Assembly: GCA_041940305.1 (NCBI GenBank)
Contig: JBGTSJ010000023.1
Coordinates: 1 to 64,000, forward strand
Direction: 5' to 3'
DNA: 64,000 bases
Source of the DNA: JBGTSJ01 sp041940305
Lineage (GTDB): Bacteria > Planctomycetota > Planctomycetia > Planctomycetales > Planctomycetaceae
How positions within the stretch are numbered: position 1 is the stretch's first letter; each line of letters starts with the position of its first letter. Shown here piece by piece: positions 42,369-51,129 of this stretch. A model generated the notes under the pieces. It saw only the letters and a list, made by a program, of their open reading frames with translations. It was not told the DNA's origin and made no database searches. A program made the translations under genes and the position numbers.

Positions 42369-45300
42369 ATGTGTCCTGACCGCTTCTCCTGCCCCGCCTG
42401 GTCCCTGCTGCTTCTATTCACCATTCTCTCCCCGGGAGCCTCCGTGCTCTCGGCCGCGGAGCCGGTGGGTGAACTGGACCCTGAGCACGCCGCGAAGATG
42501 GAGCGGGGGCTTGGCATCTTCGAGGAGCATGTCCGGCCGATCCTCGTCAATAACTGTCTCCGCTGTCATGGGGGGGAGGAGACTGAAGGGGAGTTCAGTC
42601 TGGCGACGCGCGAGAATCTGCTCCAAGGGGGGAGTAGCGGACCGGCTGTGAAACTCGGAGACGCCGATGCCAGCCGGATGATGTCGCTGATCCGGCATGA
42701 GGAAGAGCCCTACATGCCGATGGACGCCGCCCGGCTCTCCGACGCCGAGATCGCTCATGTCGCCGAGTGGATCAACAACCTGGCCCCCTACGACACGCCG
42801 CTCGTCGGGGAAGGTGAATCTGGCGACTGGACGGAGCGGGAAGTTCCGCCGGAGGCGCGGCAGTTCTGGTCGTTCCAGCCGCTGGCGGATGTCCAGCCTC
42901 CGGATGTCGAATCGGCCGAATGGGGGACGACCCCCGTCGACCGCTTTGTCCTGAAGAGCCTGCACGACCAGGGGCTGCAGCCGAACGGCGCGGCCGATCG
43001 CCGGACGCTGGTTCGGCGGGCGTACCTCGATCTGCTGGGCATCCCGCCAACGCCCGATCAGGTGGATGACTTTGTCAACGATCCGGCGCCGGACGCCTGG
43101 CCGCGACTGATCGACGACCTGCTGGCCAGTCCGCATTACGGCGAGCGGTGGGGGCGGCACTGGCTGGATCTGGCCCGATTTGCCGAGAGCCACGGGTTCG
43201 AGCATGACTACGACCGGCCGTCCGCCTATCACTATCGCGACTTCGTCATTCAGGCGCTCAACGCCGGGATGCCGTACGACCAGTTCGTGCAGTGGCAGCT
43301 CGCCGGTGATGAACTTGCTCCCGATGAGCGGCTGGCGCTGATGGCGACCGGGTTTCTGGCGGCGGGCGTGCACAGCACGCAGATCACCATCAGCGAAGCG
43401 GAGAAGCACCGCTACGACGAGATGGACGACATGCTGAATACGACCACGACGGCGTTTCTGGCGATGACCGTCGGCTGCGCCCGCTGCCATGACCACAAGT
43501 TCGATCCGATCCCGGCCGCCGACTACTACCGGCTGCTCTCGACGTTCACGACGACGATCCGGAGCGAGGTCGAGATCAACTTCGATCCTGAGGGATACGC
43601 GGCAGAGAAAGCGGCTCACGAAGCGGCTCTGGCGCCGCTCGTCGAGGCCCGCAACCAGTACGAGCAGGGAGAACTGCAGCAGCGATTTGAGTCCTGGGTC
43701 GTTTCGAACCCGTCCGTCACGGAGTTTCCGAAGTGGATCGTGCTCGACGCGGCGGCGAAGTCACATGGCGGTGCGACGCTGGAGAAACTGCCGGACGGTT
43801 CGTTTCTTGCGACCGGCGCGAATCCGCTGCACGAGACGTACGTCTTCACGGCGACGGTGGATGTCCCGCGGCTGACGGCCATCCGGCTGGAGGCTCTGTC
43901 CGATCCGTCGCTCACCAAGGGAGGCCCCGGCCGGGCGAGCAACGGCAACTTTGCGCTCAGCGACCTCAAGCTTACGGCGCGTCCTGCCGGGTCGGACGAG
44001 GCCGCGGCCGACGTTCCGCTGTCCGGTGCGGTGGCCACGTTCGAGCAGACGCCGTCGCTGCTCGTCGCGGCTGCGATCGATGCGGACCCGCTGAGCGCGT
44101 GGGCGGTCGATCCGGAGTTCGGGAAGGATCACGCCGCCGTGTTCGGCCTCGCCCAGCCGCTCGACAATGACGGGCCGGTCGAACTGACGTTCACGCTGAA
44201 GTTCAGCAACAACGTGAATCACAGCATCGGCCGCCCGCGGCTGTCGGTGACCGCGGCGGACGAGGCTCTGTCGCTGGAGGGAGAATCGGTGCGGCAGTCG
44301 GTCATTGCCGCGCTGGCAACTCCGGCCGGTCAACGGAACGATGAGCAGCAGGCGGCGCTGTTCGACTGGTTCCGCCGGCGCGACCCGGAGTGGCAGCGGC
44401 TGAATGCGGCCGTCGCAGCGCACCAGCAGTCCGCCCCGCAACCTCCGCTGCAGAAAGTTCTCATCGCCAGCGAGGGGCTGCCGCCGCTCAAGCTGCACAC
44501 GCAGTCGCCGCGGGAATACTTCGACGAGACGTTCTTCCTCAAGCGGGGGGATGTGGACCAGAAGGTGCGGCCGGCGGCGCCGGGGTTTCTGCAGGCGGTA
44601 TCGCTGGAGGGAGACGAGGCCAGAGGTCAGAGGTCAGAGGCCGGTGAACAGCGATCCTCCGTGATCGGCGACGTCGTGATTTATACGAGTGAAGTAACGT
44701 CGTCCCTCGATCGAATGGCCTCGCCTGCATGGACGCCTCCTACCGAGTGGAATCCGTCCGGCCGCCGCACGCAGCTGGCGATGTGGATGACGGATGTGGA
44801 CGAGGGGGCCGGACGATTGCTGGCGAGGGTGATCGTGAACCGGTTGTGGCAGCATCACTATGGGCGCGGGATCGTGGCGACGCCGAGCGACTTCGGGCAG
44901 CAGGGGGAGCGGCCGACGCATCCGGAACTGCTTGACTGGCTGGCGGGCGAACTCATCCGGCACGACTGGGACCTCAAGCCACTGCACCGGTTGATGATGA
45001 CCAGCAGTGCGTATCAGCAGTCGGCGGCGCTCGACGATGACAAGGCAGCGATTGATCCCGACAACCGCTCCGTGTGGCGGTTTGCCCGCCGCCGGCTCGA
45101 GGCCGAAGTCATTCGGGACTCGCTGCTGGCGGTGAGCGGACGACTCAACGCCACGATGTACGGCCCCGGCACGCTCGACCGCAGTATGACCCGTCGCAGC
45201 ATCTACTTCACGGTCAAGCGGAGCGAACTCGTTCCGGCCATGCTGGTCTTCGACGCCCCCGACGCTCTGGGGGGCCTGCCGGATCGTCCGGCGACGACCG

Positions 45301-45581
45301 TCGCACCGCAGGCCCTGTATCTGATGAACAACGAGCAGGTCCGCCAGTGCGCCGCGGCCCTCGCGGCGGACATTGCTGGGGATGCCGACACGGTCACGAC
45401 TGCCTTCCGGCAGACCATCGGCCGGGGTCCCGATGAAACGGAGCGCGACGCCGCCCGGCAGTTCCTCGTGCAGCAAGCCGAGCTGCACGGGAGCGCAGCA
45501 ACGCCCGATCCGCAGCACGCCGCGCTGGTCGACTTCTGCCAGGTGCTACTGGGGCTGAATGAGTTCGCGTATCTGGAGTAG
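42369..45581 (+). CDS. PSCyt1-PSCyt2-PSD1 planctomycetal cytochrome protein (DUF1549/DUF1553)
   Basis: The 1070-residue exported protein has a signal peptide (about residues 8-27, LLLFTILSPGASVLSAAE). A PSCyt1 domain follows with a heme c site in NNCLRCHGGEETEGEFSL. The DUF1549 (PSCyt2) domain reads VDRFVLKSLHDQGLQPNGAA, YGERWGRHWLDLARFAES and CARCHDHKFDPI (a second CxxCH). A ConA-like middle region and the DUF1553 (PSD1) domain follow (VIVNRLWQHHYGRGIVATPS, DWDLKPLHRLMMTSSAYQQS, RRRLEAEVIRDSLLAVSGRL, APQALYLMNNEQV). The function is unknown; polysaccharide-linked redox roles are proposed. A linker near residues 750-765 contains the AGAGGTCAG repeat in frame. A matching DUF1501 gene is not adjacent. 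Confidence 0.94.
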   Translation: MCPDRFSCPAWSLLLLFTILSPGASVLSAAEPVGELDPEHAAKMERGLGIFEEHVRPILVNNCLRCHGGEETEGEFSLATRENLLQGGSSGPAVKLGDADASRMMSLIRHEEEPYMPMDAARLSDAEIAHVAEWINNLAPYDTPLVGEGESGDWTEREVPPEARQFWSFQPLADVQPPDVESAEWGTTPVDRFVLKSLHDQGLQPNGAADRRTLVRRAYLDLLGIPPTPDQVDDFVNDPAPDAWPRLIDDLLASPHYGERWGRHWLDLARFAESHGFEHDYDRPSAYHYRDFVIQALNAGMPYDQFVQWQLAGDELAPDERLALMATGFLAAGVHSTQITISEAEKHRYDEMDDMLNTTTTAFLAMTVGCARCHDHKFDPIPAADYYRLLSTFTTTIRSEVEINFDPEGYAAEKAAHEAALAPLVEARNQYEQGELQQRFESWVVSNPSVTEFPKWIVLDAAAKSHGGATLEKLPDGSFLATGANPLHETYVFTATVDVPRLTAIRLEALSDPSLTKGGPGRASNGNFALSDLKLTARPAGSDEAAADVPLSGAVATFEQTPSLLVAAAIDADPLSAWAVDPEFGKDHAAVFGLAQPLDNDGPVELTFTLKFSNNVNHSIGRPRLSVTAADEALSLEGESVRQSVIAALATPAGQRNDEQQAALFDWFRRRDPEWQRLNAAVAAHQQSAPQPPLQKVLIASEGLPPLKLHTQSPREYFDETFFLKRGDVDQKVRPAAPGFLQAVSLEGDEARGQRSEAGEQRSSVIGDVVIYTSEVTSSLDRMASPAWTPPTEWNPSGRRTQLAMWMTDVDEGAGRLLARVIVNRLWQHHYGRGIVATPSDFGQQGERPTHPELLDWLAGELIRHDWDLKPLHRLMMTSSAYQQSAALDDDKAAIDPDNRSVWRFARRRLEAEVIRDSLLAVSGRLNATMYGPGTLDRSMTRRSIYFTVKRSELVPAMLVFDAPDALGGLPDRPATTVAPQALYLMNNEQVRQCAAALAADIAGDADTVTTAFRQTIGRGPDETERDAARQFLVQQAELHGSAATPDPQHAALVDFCQVLLGLNEFAYLE
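44622..44640. repeat. AGAGGTCAG tandem repeat inside the PSD1 gene
   Basis: Two directly repeated AGAGGTCAG units followed by AGG lie in frame and encode part of EARGQRSEAGEQRSS. The same unit occurs in inverted form in the lptB/lepB spacer at 22394-22453. Confidence 0.6.
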
Positions 45582-45625
45582 GGCAGACTTCCAAGTCCGA
45601 CCGCCCTAACGGAATTGCTGTCCGC

Positions 45626-45943
45626 ATGCCCGCCGAACCACACCTGCCGACCGGGAGCTGGGTGCACGCCGCATTGCGCAAGCGGCCGGGGGAATTGCCC
45701 GACTGGGTGCTGTCGCCCAGTCAGTGCGAGACGAGCGCAGATCTCGCTTTCTTCGTGGCCGGACTATGCGGAGTGATCGCCGCCGGCGCAGTAGCCCTCT
45801 TCACTGTCACACGCGCGCCCGACCTGAACTGGCTCATCTGGGTGGCTGCTGTCGTCGTGATGGTGGCTGTGGACTGCGCCTTCTCGCGACCGCGAACCAT
45901 CGAACGGAAAGCCCGCGCGATTCTCAGACGCTCAATACAATGA
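45626..45943 (+). CDS. Two-helix membrane protein of unknown function
   Basis: A 105-residue protein with a soluble N-terminus (SWVHAALRKRPGELPDWVLS) and two hydrophobic helices (DLAFFVAGLCGVIAAGAVAL and LIWVAAVVVMVAVDCAF), ending in a basic tail. The stop overlaps the start of the next small membrane protein (ATGA), so the two form a coupled pair. No family recognised. Confidence 0.65.
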   Translation: MPAEPHLPTGSWVHAALRKRPGELPDWVLSPSQCETSADLAFFVAGLCGVIAAGAVALFTVTRAPDLNWLIWVAAVVVMVAVDCAFSRPRTIERKARAILRRSIQ

Positions 45944-46155
45944 CTGCCAAACCCCGCACGTCGCCAGTATCGTTTCTGATTCGGAGCGTGCTCATACTGG
46001 CCGGGGGAGCCGTAACCGGAACGTGTTTCTACGTTGCGTTCATCGGGCTGGTAGTGCAGTACGGCGATGCACCTGGCTGGATGCTGATAGTCGGCGTGAT
46101 CTGCTCTTCGCTATCAATGATCTTCGTCGGCTGGCTGACCGAGCCGAAGGAATGA
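45940..46155 (+). CDS. 71-residue two-helix membrane protein of unknown function
   Basis: The ATG overlaps the preceding stop. The protein has two hydrophobic helices (SVLILAGGAVTGTCFYVAFI and GWMLIVGVICSSLSMIFVGW) and ends WLTEPKE. Translational coupling to the upstream membrane protein suggests a small complex. No family recognised. Confidence 0.6.
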   Translation: MTAKPRTSPVSFLIRSVLILAGGAVTGTCFYVAFIGLVVQYGDAPGWMLIVGVICSSLSMIFVGWLTEPKE

Positions 46156-46402
46156 CCGCCATGACCGCTGGACGCTGCTCACGTGCCTGACGATGGCGGG
46201 TGTGCCGCTGGCGGGGCAGCCATGCTGTGTGCCCGTGATCATTTGAGCGGAGCTGCGGTTTGGGAGACGCATTGTGTTGTTCTGCGAAGTCTGTGATTCG
46301 ATTCTGCTGCCCTAGTCGCCTCCTTGTGGTAGAACACGGGGACTCTGGGCACGACCGCGGCCAGATGGTCCGGGAGCGTTGCTCGATCTCAGGAGAGTTC
46401 AC

Positions 46403-48124
46403 TTGTTTGCCGGTCCGATCTTCGCGCGTGAGTGGCTGACGACGCCGCGGCAGCTGAAGCATTTTCTGCTGCGGGGGGGGTATGTCGCCGTACTCGTCGT
46501 ACTGATGTATACGGCCGGGCACGCCACGTTCGGATTTCAGCCGGCGCGAAACGTGGGGGACGTGGCGCGGTTCGGCAAATTTGTGTTCAGCGTGTTCGCG
46601 GTGGTCCAGCTGTCGATCGTGATGGCGGGGGCGCTGTTGTTCGGCGCGACGAACGTGGCGCAGGAGAAGGACCGGCGGACGCTGATCCTGCTGCTGATGA
46701 CCGATCTCCGCCGCCGCGAGCTGGTGCTGGGAAAGCTGTTTGCGGGGCTGCTGTCGGTCGGCGTGCTGATCCTTGTGTCGCTGCCGGTGTTCTGCTTCGT
46801 GCGGATGCTGGGAGGCGTGACCGTCGCGCAGGTGCTGTGGCTGGAGGCGCTGTGCGTCGCGGCGGCGCTGGCGACCGGCGCGTGGGGTTCGCTGGTGGCG
46901 TTCTGGAGAGAGAAGACGTTTCAGACGCTGGCGATCGGCGTGCTGGGGCTGGCGCTGTTTATCGGGCTGCTGGAGGTGCTCGGCGCGTTCACGGGCGGAA
47001 CCATCGTGGCGGACGTCGCCGGCTGGCTGAATCCTTACCGTGCCCTCGGAGATCTGCTCGATCCGCTGGCGAATCCGGCGGACAAGACGCCCCAGGTGTC
47101 GGTCTGGCAGTCGGTCGTCGCGCTGCTGATGCTGGCGGCGTCACTCGTCGGCGTGACGATCCTGCGGCTGCGAGAGTGGAACCCGTCGAAGTGGGTCTAC
47201 GAAGCGGCCCGCCAGGATGAAGCGACGCGCGAGCGGAAGGTGCACCGCGCCGTGTGGGAGAGCCCCATCATCTGGCGGGAAATCCGCACCCGGGCGTATG
47301 GGCGCAAGGTGCTGCTGATCAAGCTGGCGTACTTCGTTCTGGCCGCCAGTACGCTGTGGTCGCTGTACACGGCGTCCCCCGCCGATTCGGCGCTGGTGCT
47401 CGGCATGGTGACGCGCGAAGGATTCGCGTTCGTCGTCCTGGCGCTGGTGGCCCTGCTGCTGGTCAATGCGCAGGCGGTCACGGCGCTCACGACCGAGCGG
47501 GACGGACAGACGCTCGAACTGCTGCTCGTGACCGACGTGACGCCAAAGGAGTTCGTCTTCGGCAAACTGGGCGGCGTGCTATACAACACCTGGCAGGTGC
47601 TGGCGGTGCCGATCGCCGTGATCATCGCCGGCTGGGCCCGCGGCCAGCTGTCGCTGGAGAACGCGATCTACGTGTTCCTAGGGTTCGCGGCGCTGGTGTG
47701 CTTCTCCGCGGTGCTGGGGATGCACTCCGGGCTGTCGTACTCCAGCTCGCGGACGGCCATCGCCAACAGCCTGGGGACGGTGTTCTTCCTGTTCGTGGGC
47801 ATCTTCATCTGCATGATGCTGGTGGTGGAGGCGCGGTCGTCGTTCGCGCTGCAGTTTCCGCCGTTCCTGGTGTTCATCCTGGGGGGGAGCCTGGGGCTGA
47901 TGGCGTCGCTGACCCGCAAGCACCCCGCCCCGGCGTTGCGGCTCAGTGCCTTTCTGCTGCCGTTCCTGACGTTCTACGCGATTACCAGCTTCCTGCTGGA
48001 GAACACGCTGGGCGTCTGCCTGGTCGTGGTGTTCGCGTACGGGTTTACCACGGTAGCGATGCTGGTGCCGGCGATCAGTGAGTTCGACCTGGCCCTCGGC
48101 CGCTCGTCGGGCGATCGGGGTTAG
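46403..48124 (+). CDS. ABC-2 type permease with internal duplication
   Basis: The 573-residue membrane protein has about twelve helices in two similar halves. Each half starts with an arginine-rich amphipathic segment (FAREWLTTPRQLKHF; WREIRTRAYGRKVLL) and contains an ABC-2 elbow (TNVAQEKDRRTLILLLMTDL; TALTTERDGQTLELLLVTDV) followed by LGKLF or FGKLG. ABC-2 permeases export lipids, polymers or drugs with an ATPase, which is not encoded nearby. Start TTG 46403 is chosen because AGGAG lies seven bases upstream; another TTG at 46379 adds eight residues. Confidence 0.8.
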   Translation: MFAGPIFAREWLTTPRQLKHFLLRGGYVAVLVVLMYTAGHATFGFQPARNVGDVARFGKFVFSVFAVVQLSIVMAGALLFGATNVAQEKDRRTLILLLMTDLRRRELVLGKLFAGLLSVGVLILVSLPVFCFVRMLGGVTVAQVLWLEALCVAAALATGAWGSLVAFWREKTFQTLAIGVLGLALFIGLLEVLGAFTGGTIVADVAGWLNPYRALGDLLDPLANPADKTPQVSVWQSVVALLMLAASLVGVTILRLREWNPSKWVYEAARQDEATRERKVHRAVWESPIIWREIRTRAYGRKVLLIKLAYFVLAASTLWSLYTASPADSALVLGMVTREGFAFVVLALVALLLVNAQAVTALTTERDGQTLELLLVTDVTPKEFVFGKLGGVLYNTWQVLAVPIAVIIAGWARGQLSLENAIYVFLGFAALVCFSAVLGMHSGLSYSSSRTAIANSLGTVFFLFVGIFICMMLVVEARSSFALQFPPFLVFILGGSLGLMASLTRKHPAPALRLSAFLLPFLTFYAITSFLLENTLGVCLVVVFAYGFTTVAMLVPAISEFDLALGRSSGDRG

Positions 48125-48244
48125 ACGGCCGTCTCTGCGCTGCGACGTGGGGACGGACGAGGCGGGAGTGAGAGGTAACGGAACGTCGTCCGGTTTTGCC
48201 CCTCACCCCGGCCCTCTCCGCCGATCATGTCCTGACAGAGAGGG

Positions 48245-48904
48245 ATGCAATTGGCGGGGGAGAGGGAGGCACGCGAGCACCGTTGGATTGGCGGCTCGGA
48301 CCAAGCATTGGCGAGGTTCAGTCTGCGCGAACCGACGCTCGACGAGATCCAGCGCTTTGTCGCGAGTCAGTCCGCGTGCGAGTTCACTTACGCGGCAGTC
48401 GGCGCGACCCGTCCGCAGGCGCCTCCGGACTACTTCAGCGATCGGCTACGCATCCGGCTCGGGCAGGGGCCGGACGTGTTTTCCGCTGCGTGCGCGGCTC
48501 TGCGGCGGTGGGAGCAGTTTGACGTCGGCTGGGTGCGGGCGTGCGACGCGAGCGTCCCGATTGAAGCCGGCCGCACGGTCGCCGTGCTGGCTCGTGCTTT
48601 CGGCCTCTGGTCGCTCAATGCGTGCCGCATCATCCACGTAATCGAAGAGAGCGGGAGCCTTACACGCTACGGATTCGCGTACGGCACGCTGCCGGAGCAC
48701 ATCGAGTTCGGCGAAGAGCAGTTCCTGATCGAGAGGGACCACTCGGACGGTGCGGTCTACTACGACGTCTTCGCGTTCTTTCGTCCCAGACATCTGCTGA
48801 TCCGGGCGAGCTGGCCTGTGATGCGGCGGATGGTCAACCGGTTCCGCAGCGACTCCGCCCGCCGGATGCAGCAGACGGTCTCATCGTCGGCACAGCCAGA
48901 ATGA
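48245..48904 (+). CDS. DUF1990 family protein (copy 2)
   Basis: The protein matches the copy at 5698-6282 over its length (FTYAAVGAT, ALRRWEQFDVGWV, LNACRIIHVIEESG, GFAYGTLPEHIEFGEEQFL, DHSDGAVYYDVFAFFRPRH). The function of the family is unknown. The 5' end is uncertain: the ATG at 48245 lies in a GC-rich stretch (GGCGGGGGAGAGGG) resembling the complement of an upstream CCCTCTCC segment. The first 20 residues have no counterpart in the other copy; a TTG at 48308 would fit the family better. Confidence 0.8.
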   Translation: MQLAGEREAREHRWIGGSDQALARFSLREPTLDEIQRFVASQSACEFTYAAVGATRPQAPPDYFSDRLRIRLGQGPDVFSAACAALRRWEQFDVGWVRACDASVPIEAGRTVAVLARAFGLWSLNACRIIHVIEESGSLTRYGFAYGTLPEHIEFGEEQFLIERDHSDGAVYYDVFAFFRPRHLLIRASWPVMRRMVNRFRSDSARRMQQTVSSSAQPE

Positions 48905-48972
48905 TCGCTCCCGGAACGCATTTTGCCCGAAAGAAGGGCACTCGTTCCCTCCCATCCAAGGAGAGTGCCGGC

Positions 48973-49803
48973 ATGAGGAACTTCCAACTGCTCCAATCAG
49001 GTTGTGTGATTCTGGCCCTCACCGGCGCGACTGGCGCGCAGACGGTGACCGAGGAGCAGGGTGAGAGCGTCAAGGTCTTTGAGGCGGGATCGCGACCGCC
49101 GGTCCGTGGACCCAAACCCGAGATTGAGGGGGTCGTAAAGGCCATCGTGCAGGGAACGAATGGATTTCGCGAGAAGGAAGAACTTGCTCCGCTGACGGTG
49201 AATGCCGAACTCACCGAAACGGCGCAATATTTCGCCGACTACATGGCGCGGACCGATCGTTATGGACACACGGCGGACGATCAGCAGCCAGCCGAACGGG
49301 CGGCGGCGCACGGTTACGAGTTCTGCATCGTCGCCGAGAACATCGCTTACCAGTACAGCTCGACCGGCTTCCGGACGAAGGCGCTCGCCGGGAAGTTTGT
49401 CACGGGATGGAAGGAATCTCCCGGTCATCGCCGCAACATGCTCGATCCCGATGTCACCGAGACGGGGGTCGCGGTGGCCCAGAGTGAACAGACCGGACAT
49501 TACTACGCAGTGCAGATGTTCGGCCGGCCGAAGTCGCAGAGCCTGGAATTCCGGATCGTGAACGAGGCCGACGCCGAGATGCAGTATGAACTGGCCGGCC
49601 GGACGTTCACGCTCCCTCCTCGTTACGAGCGGATGCACCGGCTGTGTCGTCCGTCGCAGAGCGTCCTGACGATTCCCAACCCGTCCGAGTCGGATCCCGA
49701 GGCGACACGGGAGATCAAGCCGGAGAGCGGAGACCGGCTGGTGGTTTCGGGAGAAGAGGGGGCGTGGGACGTGCAGCGGGAGCAGGGTGAAACGGCGGAA
49801 TAG
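48973..49803 (+). CDS. Exported CAP/SCP domain protein
   Basis: The 276-residue protein begins with a signal-peptide-like stretch (LLQSGCVILALTGATGAQ). It has a CAP (cysteine-rich secretory/PR-1) domain: VNAELTETAQYFADYMARTD, YGHTADDQQPAERAAAHGY, VAENIAY, TGWKESPGHRRNMLDPDV and ETGVAVAQSEQTGHYYAVQM. The conserved histidines and glutamates of the CAP cavity are present. A C-terminal extension of about 90 residues follows. The start 48973 is preceded by AAGGAGAG. Confidence 0.87.
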   Translation: MRNFQLLQSGCVILALTGATGAQTVTEEQGESVKVFEAGSRPPVRGPKPEIEGVVKAIVQGTNGFREKEELAPLTVNAELTETAQYFADYMARTDRYGHTADDQQPAERAAAHGYEFCIVAENIAYQYSSTGFRTKALAGKFVTGWKESPGHRRNMLDPDVTETGVAVAQSEQTGHYYAVQMFGRPKSQSLEFRIVNEADAEMQYELAGRTFTLPPRYERMHRLCRPSQSVLTIPNPSESDPEATREIKPESGDRLVVSGEEGAWDVQREQGETAE

Positions 49804-49933
49804 TATGCCTTGATCACCGGGCGACGTGTCGTCGAAGCGGAATTGACCAGATTTCCGGCTTTCACTACAAGCCCCCGCTGCGCATGGATTTCCGGGGCAG
49901 GATGCCCTGTGCTGCGAACGGAGGCGTCCAGGG

Positions 49934-51076
49934 ATGGTGCGACGGCTGACGGTGGCTCAGATTCTCCCGGAGCTGCATTCCGGCGGGGTGGAGCGGGGTA
50001 CGCTCGAAGTGAACGCGGAGCTGGCGGCGCGCGGCCACCGCTCGATCGTGATTTCGGCGGGCGGAAGGCTGGTCGAACAGGTCACGGCGGCCGGCGGCGA
50101 ACACTTCGTTCTGCCGGTGGCCCGCAAGTCCCCCACCACGCTCCGCTCGGCCTGGAGACTGCGCTCGCTGCTGCGGGAACTCCAGGTCGATATTCTGCAT
50201 GCCCGCTCGCGCGTGCCGGCGTGGGTCTCGCATGCGGCGCTGCGACTGCTCAAGCCGCAGGAGAGGCCGCGGTTCGTCACCACCTGCCACGGGCTGTACT
50301 CGGTCAATCCTTACAGCCAGGTGATGGTGTCGGGCGAGCGCGTCATCGCGATCTCGCGGACCGTTCAGCAGTACATTGAGGCGAACTATCCATCGGTCGA
50401 TCCGGACCGTATCCGGCTCGTCCACCGCGGCGTGTCGCCCGACGAGTTTCCGCACGGCTATCGACCGAGCGACGACTGGCTGCGCAAGTGGCAGCTGCAG
50501 TATCCGCAGACACGCGGGCGGACGATCGTCACACTCCCCGGACGGCTGACGCGCTACAAGGGGCACCACAACTTCATCGAGGTGATTGATCGCCTCAGCC
50601 GGCAGATGCCCAACGTCTTCGGGCTGATTGTGGGTGGCGAGGACCCCCGGCGGACCGACTACGCCGACAGCGTCCGCCAGGCGATCGCCGCACGCGGCCT
50701 TAAGAACATCATTCTTACCGGACACCGCTCCGACATCCGCGACGTGATGGCGATCTCGGATGTGGTGGTGTCCATGTCGATGCAGCCCCCCGAAGCGTTC
50801 GGACGGACGGCGCTGGAAGCATTAAGTCTCGGACGTCCGGTCGTCGGGTTCGATGACAGCGGCGTCGGCGAAGTGCTGGCCGAGCTGTTCCCGGCAGGGC
50901 GCGTGAAGCACGGCGACGTGGATCAGTTCACTGAGCGGACGCTGCAGGTGCTGAGCGAGCGACTGGGTGTTCCGCCGAACCAGACGTTCACGCTGCGGAA
51001 GATGCTCGACAGGACGCTGGCGGTCTATGGAGAACTGACGGAGACCGAGACAACCTGGGAGCGCCGCGCGGGATAA
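49934..51076 (+). CDS. Family 4 glycosyltransferase (GT-B)
   Basis: The 380-residue enzyme has the GT4 layout. The N-terminal Rossmann half has LPELHSGGVERGTLEVNAEL and ILHARSRVPAWVSHAAL. The C-terminal half has TLPGRLTRYKGHHNFIEVID and the nucleotide-sugar motif PEAFGRTALEALSLGRPVVG. It should add a hexose-type sugar to a surface glycan or LPS core at the inner membrane. It is followed after 53 bp by the ELM1-family gene and then by five sulfotransferases, suggesting glycan assembly and sulfation. Confidence 0.88.
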   Translation: MVRRLTVAQILPELHSGGVERGTLEVNAELAARGHRSIVISAGGRLVEQVTAAGGEHFVLPVARKSPTTLRSAWRLRSLLRELQVDILHARSRVPAWVSHAALRLLKPQERPRFVTTCHGLYSVNPYSQVMVSGERVIAISRTVQQYIEANYPSVDPDRIRLVHRGVSPDEFPHGYRPSDDWLRKWQLQYPQTRGRTIVTLPGRLTRYKGHHNFIEVIDRLSRQMPNVFGLIVGGEDPRRTDYADSVRQAIAARGLKNIILTGHRSDIRDVMAISDVVVSMSMQPPEAFGRTALEALSLGRPVVGFDDSGVGEVLAELFPAGRVKHGDVDQFTERTLQVLSERLGVPPNQTFTLRKMLDRTLAVYGELTETETTWERRAG

Positions 51077-51129
51077 CGTTGCCGCGAGCGGCACGACGTC
51101 ATCAGCGCACCGCGAGATTGCACACACGG

